DNA from: an uncultured beta proteobacterium
Lineage (GTDB): Bacteria; Pseudomonadota; Gammaproteobacteria; Burkholderiales; Burkholderiaceae_C
DNA: 64,000 nt
Assembly: GCA_903844215.1 (NCBI GenBank)
Contig: CAIMSP010000153.1
Location: forward strand, 39,892-103,891
Reading direction: 5' to 3'
Shown: piece by piece, positions 32,482 through 42,287 of the stretch
Numbering within the stretch: position 1 is the stretch's first letter
Layout of the letters: each line of letters starts with the position of its first letter
Notes under the pieces: model-generated
The model's input: only the letters and a program-made list of their open reading frames with translations
Database searches by the model: none
Told to the model about the DNA's origin: nothing
Translations under genes and position numbers: made by a program

Positions 32482-34689
32482 ATGAAAGGCCATCCCAACC
32501 GGTCCATCGCCTTCTGCCTTGTGCTGGGCGCCGCGTCGTTCCTGTTCCTGCCCTGGTACGCCATCCAGGATGGCGCCTGGTACCTGGTGCTGCCACAGGT
32601 CTGGGGTGGACCCGAGAGCGCCAACGGCGTCATGCAGGCCAGCTTGTACGGTCGCGGCTGGCTCTGGTGCGGCGTCGCGGGCTTGGCGCTGGCGAGTGTG
32701 GCGCTGCTGCGGGCGCCGGGCAAAGCGCAGGGCCGTTGGCTGGTCGGCGGCGGATGCGTGGGTGGCGCCGGGCTGCTGCTGGGTGCCTTCCTGATTGGCG
32801 CGCGCGGCTGGAGCTTTGCCTTGCTCAAGCGCGCGTTCGGTGAGTTGAGCGTGAATCAATTTGGACTGGGCATCGGCGGCTTTCTCGCCATCACCTCGCT
32901 GTGCTTGTTGTTCGCGTTTGGGTTGGCGCGGCGCGGCCGCTTCAGGGGCGACCTGTTCATTGCCGGCAGCGTGGTGGGCTGCGCTTTCCTGCTGCTGCTG
33001 TTCATCGCCTACCCGGTGGGCAAGGCGCTCGGCAGCGCGTTGTTCTCGGAACAGGGGTTGTGGTCGCTCAGCGCGCTGAGTGAACGCGTGGCAACGCCGC
33101 GCATCTGGAGCCTGAGCTGCCTGGGCGGCGGCCAGCGCTGCGGCGTGGCCTGGAATACGCTGTTCCTGGGCCTGCTGTCGGCCACGGGAACGACCGTACT
33201 GGGGACGATGATGGCGCTGATGGCCGAGCGCGGCGAACGGCGCTGGCAGGGCGCGCTCAAGGCGCTGGCGATGTTGCCCATCATCACGCCGCCCTTCGTC
33301 GTCGGACTGGGACTGATCCTGTTGCTGGGTCGCGCCGGCGTGGTGAACCAGTGGCTGGAGTACGCCTTTGGCATCGAGCCCACGCGCTGGTTCTACGGCC
33401 TTTTTGGCGTCTGGGTGGCGCAGCTGTTTGCCTTCACGCCCATCGCTTTCATGATCATGCGCGGCGTGGTCCAGGGTGTGTCACCCAGTCTGGAAGAGGC
33501 CGCGCTGACACTGCGTGCCGATCCACAGCGCACTTTTTTCAGCATCAGCTTGCCGCTGTTGAAACCCGGTCTGGCCAACGCCTTCCTGGTGGGCTTCATT
33601 GAGAGCATGGCCGACTTTGGCAACCCCATCATCGTGGGCGCGCAGTTCTCCGTGCTGTCCACCGAAATTTTCTTTGCCATCGTGGGCGCGCAAAACGACC
33701 AGGGCATGGCGGCCGCGCTGGCCTGGATCCTGACGCTGTTTGCGCTGGGCGCCTTTGCCCTGCAGCGCGGCATGCTGGGCAAACAGAACTACACCACGGT
33801 CAGCGGCAAGGGCGACTCGGGCCTGCCCATGGCCTTGCCGCGCAAGGTGCGAAGCGTGGTGCACGCGGTGGCGCTGCCCTGGCTGGCGTTCACGCTGGTG
33901 GTCTACCTGTTCGCCTTCGCCGGTGGCTTTGTGCAGACCTGGGGACGAGACTACACACCGACCTTGACGCACTTCCATGCCGCCTTTGCGCTGGAGTGGG
34001 GGCCGTTCGGCGTGGTCTGGGCCGGCAGCGCCTGGAACTCGCTGTTCACCACGCTCAAGCTGGCGGCGGGTGCAGCACCGGTGACAGCGGGTTTGGGTTT
34101 GCTCATCGCCTGGCTGCTGGCGCGCACCGAGTTCAAAGGGCAAGGCCTGTTCGAGTTCGCTGCGCTGTTGGCCTTTGCCGTTCCTGGGACGGTGCTGGGC
34201 GTGAGCTACATCCTGGCCTTCAACGTGCCGCCGTTCGAACTCACCGGCACCTCGCTCATCATCATGTTGTGCTTCATGTTCCGCAACCTGCCGGTGGGCG
34301 TGCGCGCCGGCACGGCCGCCTTCAAACAGCTGGACCGCTCCCTGGACGAAGCCTCGCTGATGCTGCGCGCCTCCACCGTGCAGACGCTGGTGCATGTGGT
34401 CCTGCCCCTGCTCAAGCCCGCCCTGGTGGCCGCGCTGGTGTACAGCTTTGTGCGCGCCATGACGACGGTGAGCGCGGTGATCTTCCTGGTGACGGCCGAG
34501 AACGAACTGGCCACCACCTACATCATCGGGCGCGTGGGCAATGGCGACTATGGCGTGGCGCTGGCGTATTGCACGGTGCTGATCGTGCTGATGTCGGCGG
34601 CGGTGGCGCTGATTCAGTTCCTGGTGGGCGAACGCAAGCTGGGGCGACGTGCGCCTGCGTTCACCCGCGCCGCCACTCCGACGCAATGA
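32482..34689 (+). CDS. ABC transporter permease with two fused permease domains (FbpB/AfuB type)
   Basis: This is the inner-membrane channel of the importer. Its 735 residues carry two copies of the binding-protein-dependent permease domain. Each copy has the EAA loop that contacts the ATPase: EEAALTLRADPQRTFFSISLPLLKPGL at about residues 338-364 and DEASLMLRASTVQTLVHVVLPLLKPAL at about 630-656. The N-terminal 170 residues add about four helices. Start at 32482 is 27 bp after the binding protein; the stop overlaps the ATPase start (ATGA). Confidence 0.88.
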   Translation: MKGHPNRSIAFCLVLGAASFLFLPWYAIQDGAWYLVLPQVWGGPESANGVMQASLYGRGWLWCGVAGLALASVALLRAPGKAQGRWLVGGGCVGGAGLLLGAFLIGARGWSFALLKRAFGELSVNQFGLGIGGFLAITSLCLLFAFGLARRGRFRGDLFIAGSVVGCAFLLLLFIAYPVGKALGSALFSEQGLWSLSALSERVATPRIWSLSCLGGGQRCGVAWNTLFLGLLSATGTTVLGTMMALMAERGERRWQGALKALAMLPIITPPFVVGLGLILLLGRAGVVNQWLEYAFGIEPTRWFYGLFGVWVAQLFAFTPIAFMIMRGVVQGVSPSLEEAALTLRADPQRTFFSISLPLLKPGLANAFLVGFIESMADFGNPIIVGAQFSVLSTEIFFAIVGAQNDQGMAAALAWILTLFALGAFALQRGMLGKQNYTTVSGKGDSGLPMALPRKVRSVVHAVALPWLAFTLVVYLFAFAGGFVQTWGRDYTPTLTHFHAAFALEWGPFGVVWAGSAWNSLFTTLKLAAGAAPVTAGLGLLIAWLLARTEFKGQGLFEFAALLAFAVPGTVLGVSYILAFNVPPFELTGTSLIIMLCFMFRNLPVGVRAGTAAFKQLDRSLDEASLMLRASTVQTLVHVVLPLLKPALVAALVYSFVRAMTTVSAVIFLVTAENELATTYIIGRVGNGDYGVALAYCTVLIVLMSAAVALIQFLVGERKLGRRAPAFTRAATPTQ

Positions 34690-35747
34690 GAGATCACGCT
34701 ATGCATCACGGCATTGAATTCAGAAACATCAGCAAGCGCTATGGTACGCACGCGCAGGCGCCCTTGGTGGTGCAGGACATCAGCTTCGAGGTGCCGCCGG
34801 GCACGCTCACCACCATCCTGGGTCCCTCGGGCTGTGGCAAGACCACGACGCTGCGCATGCTCGCGGGACTGGAGTCACCGACCTCGGGCCAGATCTTCAT
34901 CGACGGGCGCGACGTCACGACGCTGGGCCCCTGCGAGCGCAATCTGAGCATGATGTTTCAGAGCTATGCGCTGTTTCCCCACATGGATGTGCTCGCCAAC
35001 GTGGGCTACGGCTTGAAGATGAGCGGCGTGGCCAAGGACGAAACGCGCCGGCGTGCGCAGGAGGTACTGCGTTCGGTCGGTCTGGTGGGGTTTGACGCTC
35101 GCCTGCCCAGCGAGCTCTCTGGTGGTCAGCAGCAACGCGTGGCGCTGGCGCGCGCACTGGTGCTGGAGCCCGCCGTGCTGTTGTTCGATGAGCCCTTGAG
35201 CAACCTGGATGCGCGCCTGCGGCGCGAGATGCGCGAGGAGATCCGCAGCCTGCAGCAGCGCCTGCAACTCACGGTCGCCTACGTCACGCACGATCAGAGC
35301 GAGGCACTGGCGGTGAGCGACCACATCATCGTGATGCAGGAGGGTCGCATCGCGCAGCGCGGCACGCCGCAAGAACTGTACGAGCGTCCTGGGAGCGAAT
35401 TTGTCGCAGGCTTCATGGGCGAGGCCCTGCTGTTCGATGCCACAGCGCAAGAAGATGGCAGCGTCGCGCTGGGGCCATTGGCGCTGCAGCCGGCCATTCG
35501 CGTCAGGCCCGGCGCCGTGAAGGTGGCGGTGCGGCCCGAGGCCTGGCTGATCCATCGCGACGGTGCCGGTCTTGCGGCCAAGCTGGTGAAGTCGGCCTAT
35601 CTTGGCAGCGTGTACGAGTACAGCTTCGACACCGAATTGGGTCGCGTGCTGGTGGTGTCGCCGGACGTGAGCGAGCGGCTCCACGGGGGCCAAGCGGTGG
35701 GCCTGAGTCTGGCGGGGCACGGCGTCTCGGTCGTACCCGCGCGGTAA
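34686..35747 (+). CDS. ABC transporter ATPase (FbpC/AfuC type)
   Basis: This ATPase powers the importer. The 353-residue form begins at the ATG that overlaps the permease stop; a second ATG at 34701 gives a form five residues shorter, and coupling favours the first. Visible motifs are Walker A LGPSGCGKTTTLRMLAG, Q-loop FQSYALFPHM, signature LSGGQQQRVALARAL, Walker B LLFDEPLSNLD and switch histidine VTHDQSEAL. A TOBE-type beta domain follows (about residues 280-353). It ends 79 bp before pgi, so pgi may be co-transcribed. Confidence 0.92.
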   Translation: MRDHAMHHGIEFRNISKRYGTHAQAPLVVQDISFEVPPGTLTTILGPSGCGKTTTLRMLAGLESPTSGQIFIDGRDVTTLGPCERNLSMMFQSYALFPHMDVLANVGYGLKMSGVAKDETRRRAQEVLRSVGLVGFDARLPSELSGGQQQRVALARALVLEPAVLLFDEPLSNLDARLRREMREEIRSLQQRLQLTVAYVTHDQSEALAVSDHIIVMQEGRIAQRGTPQELYERPGSEFVAGFMGEALLFDATAQEDGSVALGPLALQPAIRVRPGAVKVAVRPEAWLIHRDGAGLAAKLVKSAYLGSVYEYSFDTELGRVLVVSPDVSERLHGGQAVGLSLAGHGVSVVPAR

Positions 35748-35826
35748 CTTTTTGCGTCTGTGCCCTGGATAATCGCGCCTTGAACACCGACAGTCTCCTC
35801 CATTTCATACCCCTATCGAAAACCCC

Positions 35827-37428
35827 ATGACCCAACTCGCCCCACGCCTTCGCTGTGATCAAACGCCCGCCTGGGCCGCATTGCAAGCCCAATTCGACGG
35901 CGCCGGCCAGCGCTTCGATTTGCGCGCCGCCTTCGCTGCAGAACCGCAGCGCTTCGCCACGTTCAGCCAGAGCGCGCCCTACCTGTTTGCCGACCTGTCG
36001 AAGAACCTGATCGACGCGGCCACGCAGCAATTGCTGTTCGAGCTGGCGCGTGGGTGCGGTGTTGAACCGCACCGCGACGCCATGTTCGCCGGCGAAAAGA
36101 TCAATCACACCGAGCAGCGCGCGGTCATGCACTGGCTGTTGCGCAGCCCCGCTGTGGGCGCAGGAAAACCGCTGGCCACTGAATCGCAGCAGGTGCACAG
36201 CACGCTGGACAAGATGCTGGCTTACGCCGAGCAGGTGCGCAGCGACGCGGCCATCACCGACGTCGTGAACATCGGCATTGGCGGCTCGGACCTCGGGCCG
36301 CAGATGGCGGTGCTGGCGCTCGATGCTTTCGCCACGCCGGCCAAGCGGGTGCACTTTGTCTCGAATGTGGACGGGCACGAATTGGCCCGCGTGCTGGCGC
36401 AGGTGCGCCCGCAGAGCACGTTGTTCCTGATCGCGTCCAAGACCTTCACCACGATCGAGACCATGACGAATGCGCGCTCGGCCAAGCAGTGGTTCGAGAC
36501 CCAGGGCGGCACCGACATCGCGCGCCATTTCGCCGCGCTCACGACCAACGTCACGGCGGCAAACGAGTTCGGCATTGACACCACCTTTGGCTTCTGGGAC
36601 TGGGTGGGCGGGCGCTATTCCATGTGGTCGGCCATTGGCTTGCCCATCGCCATCGCCATTGGCGCGACTGGCTTTCGCGATTTCCTCGCCGGTGCGCACG
36701 CCATGGACGAGCATTTCCGCAGCACCGCGTTGGAGCACAACCTGCCCGTGCGTCTGGCGCTGCTGGACCTCTGGTACCGCAACTTTCACGGCTTCACCAG
36801 CCGTTCCATCGCGCCCTACCACAGCGCGCTGCGCCGGGTTCCGGCCTACCTGCAGCAACTCGAAATGGAGAGCAACGGCAAGCGCGTCGATGGTGCCGGC
36901 CAGACTCTGCCGTTTGGCACGTCGCCGGTGCTGTGGGGCGAGCCCGGAACCAACGGCCAGCACGCCTATTTTCAGATGCTGCACCAGGGCACGGACGTGG
37001 TGCCGCTGGAGTTTGTGGCGGTGAAGAAGGCGCGGCACGATCTTCCCGGCCACCACTCGCAGTTGCTGGCGAACGTGCTGGCGCAGGCGCAGGCGCTGAT
37101 GCTGGGCCAGGCCGATGCGGGTGGACACCGGCACTTCCCCGGAAACCGACCCAGCAGCTTCTTGCTGCTGGACGATTTGACGCCGGCCAGCCTGGGCGCC
37201 CTGATCGCCTTGCAGGAACACCGGGTGTTTGTCAGCGGCGCGCTCTGGGGCATCAACAGCTTCGACCAGTGGGGCGTGGAACTGGGCAAGGTGCTGGCGC
37301 GCGACATCGAGCCACGCCTGCACTCGGGCGATGCCAGCGGGCTGGACGGCTCCACGGCGGGCTTGTTGCAGCGACTGCGCAGCGCCGAAATCCCCGAGGC
37401 ACTGCTTGTGGCCGCCGCGCGGTGCTGA
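35827..37428 (+). CDS. pgi: Glucose-6-phosphate isomerase
   Basis: Pgi interconverts glucose-6-phosphate and fructose-6-phosphate. The 533-residue protein shows FAGEKINHTEQRAVMH, VVNIGIGGSDLGPQMA, FWDWVGGRYSMWSAIGLP (catalytic Arg region), GTSPVLWGEPGTNGQHAYFQ, and INSFDQWGVELGKVLA at the C-terminal signature. Its position next to zwf, hexR and the importer supports a hexose-phosphate module. Confidence 0.97.
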   Translation: MTQLAPRLRCDQTPAWAALQAQFDGAGQRFDLRAAFAAEPQRFATFSQSAPYLFADLSKNLIDAATQQLLFELARGCGVEPHRDAMFAGEKINHTEQRAVMHWLLRSPAVGAGKPLATESQQVHSTLDKMLAYAEQVRSDAAITDVVNIGIGGSDLGPQMAVLALDAFATPAKRVHFVSNVDGHELARVLAQVRPQSTLFLIASKTFTTIETMTNARSAKQWFETQGGTDIARHFAALTTNVTAANEFGIDTTFGFWDWVGGRYSMWSAIGLPIAIAIGATGFRDFLAGAHAMDEHFRSTALEHNLPVRLALLDLWYRNFHGFTSRSIAPYHSALRRVPAYLQQLEMESNGKRVDGAGQTLPFGTSPVLWGEPGTNGQHAYFQMLHQGTDVVPLEFVAVKKARHDLPGHHSQLLANVLAQAQALMLGQADAGGHRHFPGNRPSSFLLLDDLTPASLGALIALQEHRVFVSGALWGINSFDQWGVELGKVLARDIEPRLHSGDASGLDGSTAGLLQRLRSAEIPEALLVAAARC

Positions 37429-38180
37429 GTCTGCCGCAGGCACGCCTGCTTCAGTTGGCGGCGCAGGGCTTGCTCAGCGCGCCGCCTGCCACGCCAATGG
37501 CGCTGCGGCGCTGCAGCGCGCGCATGCAGTTGCTGCAGATCGACACCATCCACGTGGTCGCGCGCAGCCCTTATCTGGTGCTGCATTCGCGCCTGGGGCA
37601 CGATCCGATGCACTGGCTTGATCTTCATTGTCCAAGGCGCAGGTGTTTGAAACCTGGGCCCACGAAGCCTGCTTTGCACCGATGGCGGATCTGGCCTTGC
37701 CGGCGTCGGCTCAGGTGCAACAGAGCTTCATCGAAAAGTCCGTCATGGCCCTGGGCATCACCCAGGCGCGCTGGATCAACGACCACTTCCGCATCAGGCC
37801 GCAGCTCAAGGACAGCGACCTGGATGAACTCGCGGCGCGGGGTCGCTTGCTGCGCGTGGCGGTGCAGGGCTGGGCTGGGCTGTTCCGGGCTACGTGCACG
37901 CCTCGAACAAGGCCTGGCTCAAACAGGCCATCAGGGACAAGTTGCAGGCCACGCACACGGCGCTGCTGTCGCCCTTTGACCCGCTGGTCCGGGGCCGCGA
38001 GCGCGTCAAAGCCATGTTCGATTTCGATTACCGGCTGGAGTGCTACACGCCGCAGGCCAAGCGCCAATACGGCTACTTTGTGCTGCCACTGCAGCCCGGC
38101 GTGAAGCTGGACGGGGCCGATCTGCGCGCGGTGGCAACGGCGCTGCAGGCTTGCGCTGACTGGCACGGTACGTCTGAAGT
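37422..38180 (+). pseudogene. Decayed YcaQ-family (winged-helix DNA glycosylase-like) gene
   Basis: Three pieces of one protein lie in three frames. The first begins at the GTG at 37422: LSLPQARLLQLAAQGLL and MQLLQIDTIHVVARSPYLVLHSRLG. The second begins near 37625: FETWAHEACFAP and ALGITQARWINDHFRIRP. The third begins near 37890: YVHASNKAW and LLSPFDPLVRGRERVKAMFDFDYRLECY. Together they follow the order of the YcaQ/COG3214 family, linked to crosslink repair. Two frameshifts are needed. The central tryptophan-rich region between WAHEA and the DYFR-like part is missing, and the C-terminus is shortened. This is a remnant; a sequencing error could explain a frameshift but not the deletion. Confidence 0.8.
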
Positions 38181-38234
38181 CAGGCCCACGCGAACCTCGC
38201 CGTTGGCGCTGCGATCCGCTCTGAGCAGACTTGT

Positions 38235-39071
38235 TCAGCCCAGGTCGTTCCGATCGTGAAGGCGCGCGCGGGACTGGGCGCTTTTCACCCAGCGCGAGCC
38301 GCCGATGATGCCGAGCAGCGCCAGCAAATAGAACGTGAGCTGCAGCCCCGTGGGCTGGCTCTCATAGCCTGCCAGCGCGTGCGCCAGCGTGCCCAGAGCC
38401 GAATCCACGCGCAGCCAGTTGGACGTGTCCCATAGCGATTGCCCCCCTGCATTGATGAGCCCGGCCTGGGACAGAGAGCGCGCCAATTGGCTTGCCAGCG
38501 AGGCCGCAAGCAGCAAGATCAAGGCGTTGGTCAGCGCAAACATGCGCTTCATCGGAACGCGGGACAGACCCAGGTAGATCAGCAGGCCGATGGCGATCCC
38601 CCCCGCTGCCCCGGCCAACGCGCCGGCCACGGTGGCTGCCGGATCTGAGCCCCTGGCATAACCCGCGACGAACAGCACGGCTTCTGCGCCCTCGCGCAGC
38701 ACCGCCAAGGCGACGACGACCACGAGCGCCCAGGGCCGTTGCTGGCCGCGCCCGAACGAGGCCCCCAGCATGCGGGCGTCGATAGCGGCTTTTTGCCCTT
38801 GATTGGACACCCAGACGCAATGCCAGACCAGCATGGTCAGCGCCAGGCTCAGCATGGCGGCGTTCAGCAGGTCCTGGCCAACGCCGTCCGCCAGGGTACT
38901 GATGCCCTCGGCACCCCATGCCAGCGCCAGCGCACCGGTCACACCCGCTAAAACGCCGGCTGCAAGGTGGCGACTGCGGCCCACCAAGCCTCGGGTGGCC
39001 GCTGCAATGATCCCGACGAAGAGGGCCGCTTCGAGGGTTTCACGAAAGACGATGATGGCAATGCCGAACAT
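38235..39071 (-). CDS. FTR1/EfeU-family iron permease
   Basis: FTR1-type permeases import iron across the inner membrane after ferroxidation. The 278-residue protein has about seven helices and two acidic iron motifs, FRETLEAALF near the start (RETLE) and LREGAEAVLF at about residues 126-135 (REGAE). The ATG at 39071 has AAGG upstream. It lies 30 bp after the cupredoxin gene with which it is probably co-transcribed. EfeO-M75 and EfeB peroxidase partners are not seen here, so this is a reduced system. Confidence 0.9.
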   Translation of the reverse strand: MFGIAIIVFRETLEAALFVGIIAAATRGLVGRSRHLAAGVLAGVTGALALAWGAEGISTLADGVGQDLLNAAMLSLALTMLVWHCVWVSNQGQKAAIDARMLGASFGRGQQRPWALVVVVALAVLREGAEAVLFVAGYARGSDPAATVAGALAGAAGGIAIGLLIYLGLSRVPMKRMFALTNALILLLAASLASQLARSLSQAGLINAGGQSLWDTSNWLRVDSALGTLAHALAGYESQPTGLQLTFYLLALLGIIGGSRWVKSAQSRARLHDRNDLG

Positions 39072-39101
39072 GGAATTTACCTTGTGCTGTTGGTGCGGGG
39101 C

Positions 39102-39440
39102 TTATTCGGCGAGCACGCTGCCGTGCGCCGTGGCTTCGTGGTACTCCCCGCGAAAGGCATGGCGGCCCGGCTTGAGTGGACCGATGTAGATCGTGACTTT
39201 CGCTCCGGCGGGGACGACCTTTTCACGGTTCAAATCGTGGCTTTCGAATTCTTCCGGCGTGGCGTCCTGGTTATGGACGATCAGGCGCACGCGCTGTCCG
39301 GCCGGAACCTTGATTTCAGCCGGTTCGAACCGGTGGTTCTTGATGACGAGCAGCACCTCTGGCTCGGCCGCGAAAGCCTGGCCTGCCATCAAGGCAAGGC
39401 CCAGGAAGAGGGTGAAGACGCTGCGCTGAAGTGTTGTCAT
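39102..39440 (-). CDS. Periplasmic cupredoxin-like protein (EfeO cupredoxin domain type)
   Basis: The 112-residue protein has a signal peptide (LFLGLALMAGQAFAA) and a single cupredoxin-like domain (VLLVIKNHRFEPAEIKVPAG, NQDATPEEFESHDL, ATIYIGPLKPGRHAFRGEYHEATAHGS-type end). Such proteins accompany FTR1 permeases and may oxidise or pass on iron. The classical Cys copper ligand is absent, so it may not hold a type 1 site. I use the ATG at 39440; a TTG five codons earlier is possible. A Fur-like box precedes it. Confidence 0.8.
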   Translation of the reverse strand: MTTLQRSVFTLFLGLALMAGQAFAAEPEVLLVIKNHRFEPAEIKVPAGQRVRLIVHNQDATPEEFESHDLNREKVVPAGAKVTIYIGPLKPGRHAFRGEYHEATAHGSVLAE

Positions 39441-39494
39441 GTGAGGCGCTTTCAAGTTGGCAAGGAGCGAAGAGTTGGAATTGAGTGTTGATCG

Positions 39495-39514
39495 TAATAC
39501 GAATCATTCGCATT
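39495..39514 (-). promoter_or_regulatory. Fur-box-like site upstream of the iron-uptake pair
   Basis: TAATACGAATCATTCGCATT (its reverse complement contains GAATGATTCGTATTA) resembles the betaproteobacterial Fur operator. It lies 55-75 bp upstream of the cupredoxin start, which fits iron-repressed expression. Confidence 0.6.
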
Positions 39515-39524
39515 GTCAATAGGC

Positions 39525-39552
39525 CTGCTTAAAGTGGGGCTGCTTAAAGTGG
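39525..39552. repeat. Short direct repeat
   Basis: Two identical 13-bp copies of CTGCTTAAAGTGG (39525-39537 and 39540-39552) are separated by 2 bp, between the Fur-like box and the groESL terminator. No function is evident. Confidence 0.6.
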
Positions 39553-39558
39553 AAGCCA

Positions 39559-39597
39559 TAAAAAAACCCCGCCAGGCTCGCACCGTGCGGGGTTTTG
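39559..39597 (-). terminator. Terminator of groESL
   Basis: Stem AACCCCGC/GCGGGGTT (39565-39572 with 39587-39594) has a 14-base loop. On the minus strand it is followed by a run of seven T. It could work on both strands but the minus strand has the better T-run. Confidence 0.85.
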
Positions 39598-39773
39598 TAT
39601 TTTTGTCGAGCGCTACAAGACCGCTCGACGCAGCATGACGGTTCAGGGAAGGAAGACCTTTGGCTTGCTGACCTTCTGCTTCGCGTTTCGGGCCTGAAGC
39701 CCTCACGCTCGAAAGCCAATACGCTGGTCGATCCCCGGCCAAGCCGGGGCCCCTCGCCCCACGCTTCTTGGCT
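39598..39773 (-). other. Long structured 3' untranslated region of groEL
   Basis: These 176 bp between the groEL stop and its terminator hold no gene. Two perfect hairpins are present: GTCGAGCG/CGCTCGAC (39605-39612 with 39622-39629) and CCCCGGC/GCCGGGG (39733-39739 with 39743-39749). Confidence 0.5.
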
Positions 39774-41577
<1,804 letters not shown>

Positions 41578-41583
<6 letters not shown>

Positions 41584-41868
41584 TTCGACAACAGCGAACA
41601 AGTCGTCTTCCTTCATGACCAGCAACTCGTCGCCATCGACCTTGACGGTCTGGCCGCTGTACTTGCCGAACAACACGCGGTCGCCGACCTTGACCGACAT
41701 GGCGCCGAGTTCGCCCTTGTCGTTCTTCTTGCCAGGACCGACGGCGAGCACTTCGCCTTGATCCGGTTTTTCAGCAGCGCTGTCCGGAATGACGATGCCG
41801 GAGGCCGTCTTGGTTTCGTTTTCCACACGTTTGACGATCACGCGATCGGCGAGAGGACGTAGTTTCAT
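41578..41868 (-). CDS. groS: Co-chaperonin GroES (10 kDa)
   Basis: GroES caps the GroEL ring. The 96-residue protein begins [40 protein letters not shown] (first 20 residues diagnostic), with the mobile loop around [12 protein letters not shown], and ends LFAVVEK. The ATG at 41868 has TAGGAG 6 bp upstream; the longer in-frame extension has no support. Confidence 0.99.
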
Positions 41869-41904
41869 TGCATCTCCTAAATTAGCACAATGGGTTGATA
41901 AATC

Positions 41905-41934
41905 AAAAAAACACCCACCCCACGGGATGGTGTT
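41905..41934 (-). other. Terminator-like hairpin in the groES leader
   Basis: On the minus strand AACACC-AT-CCC pairs with GGG-TG-GGTGTT across a 3-base loop (41910-41934) and is followed by TTTTT. It lies between the CIRCE/promoter and the groES ribosome site, so it would be transcribed as part of the leader. Confidence 0.6.
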
Positions 41935-41975
41935 CAGGCTCGGATGGGACGCGCAAAGCGGGGTCAATGACCTTG

Positions 41976-42002
41976 TTAGCACTCAATCCCGTCGAGTGCT
42001 AA
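41976..42002 (-). promoter_or_regulatory. CIRCE operator (HrcA binding site)
   Basis: Perfect TTAGCACTC and GAGTGCTAA arms are separated by exactly 9 bp. CIRCE is the HrcA repressor site of heat-shock chaperonin operons. It overlaps the predicted transcription start of groESL. Confidence 0.96.
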
Positions 42003-42029
42003 TGATAAGGGCAATTTGCCGTGTTTCAA
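42002..42029 (-). promoter_or_regulatory. Predicted groESL promoter
   Basis: On the minus strand TTGAAA (42024-42029) and TATCAT (42002-42007) are spaced 16 bp. CTTGAAA also fits a sigma-32 -35 element. Transcription would begin near 41995, inside CIRCE, leaving a leader of about 125 bases. Upstream, 42030-42287 shows no gene or clear motif. Confidence 0.6.
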
Positions 42030-42287
42030 GTCGAGGCCGGCACTTTTTGACGCCAGCGACGCTCGGCCGCTGCGGGAAAATGGCCGCGCCGTTGGCTCAG
42101 CTGCACCAAGGCCGCGGCATCGCCAGCGCGGTCGCACGGGATTCACGAATGCAGGCTACAGTCGCGTGGCGCCGGATCGGGCGGCGTGGTGGCGTCAAAG
42201 GCGGGCTTGGATGAAGCCGCCCCTTGTATTGCGCACCGATGCCACCACCTCGCCCAAGTAAGTTCCATACCATTGAAGGGTACACAG

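Noticed and set aside
31441..35747. Plain ferric-iron importer FbpABC
   Set aside because: Not excluded, but the missing iron tyrosines, the AfuA-like residues and the sugar-phosphate neighbourhood argue against it.
39605..39629. GTCGAGCG/CGCTCGAC hairpin as a terminator
   Set aside because: On the groEL strand it is followed by A, not T; the true terminator lies 10 bp further on.
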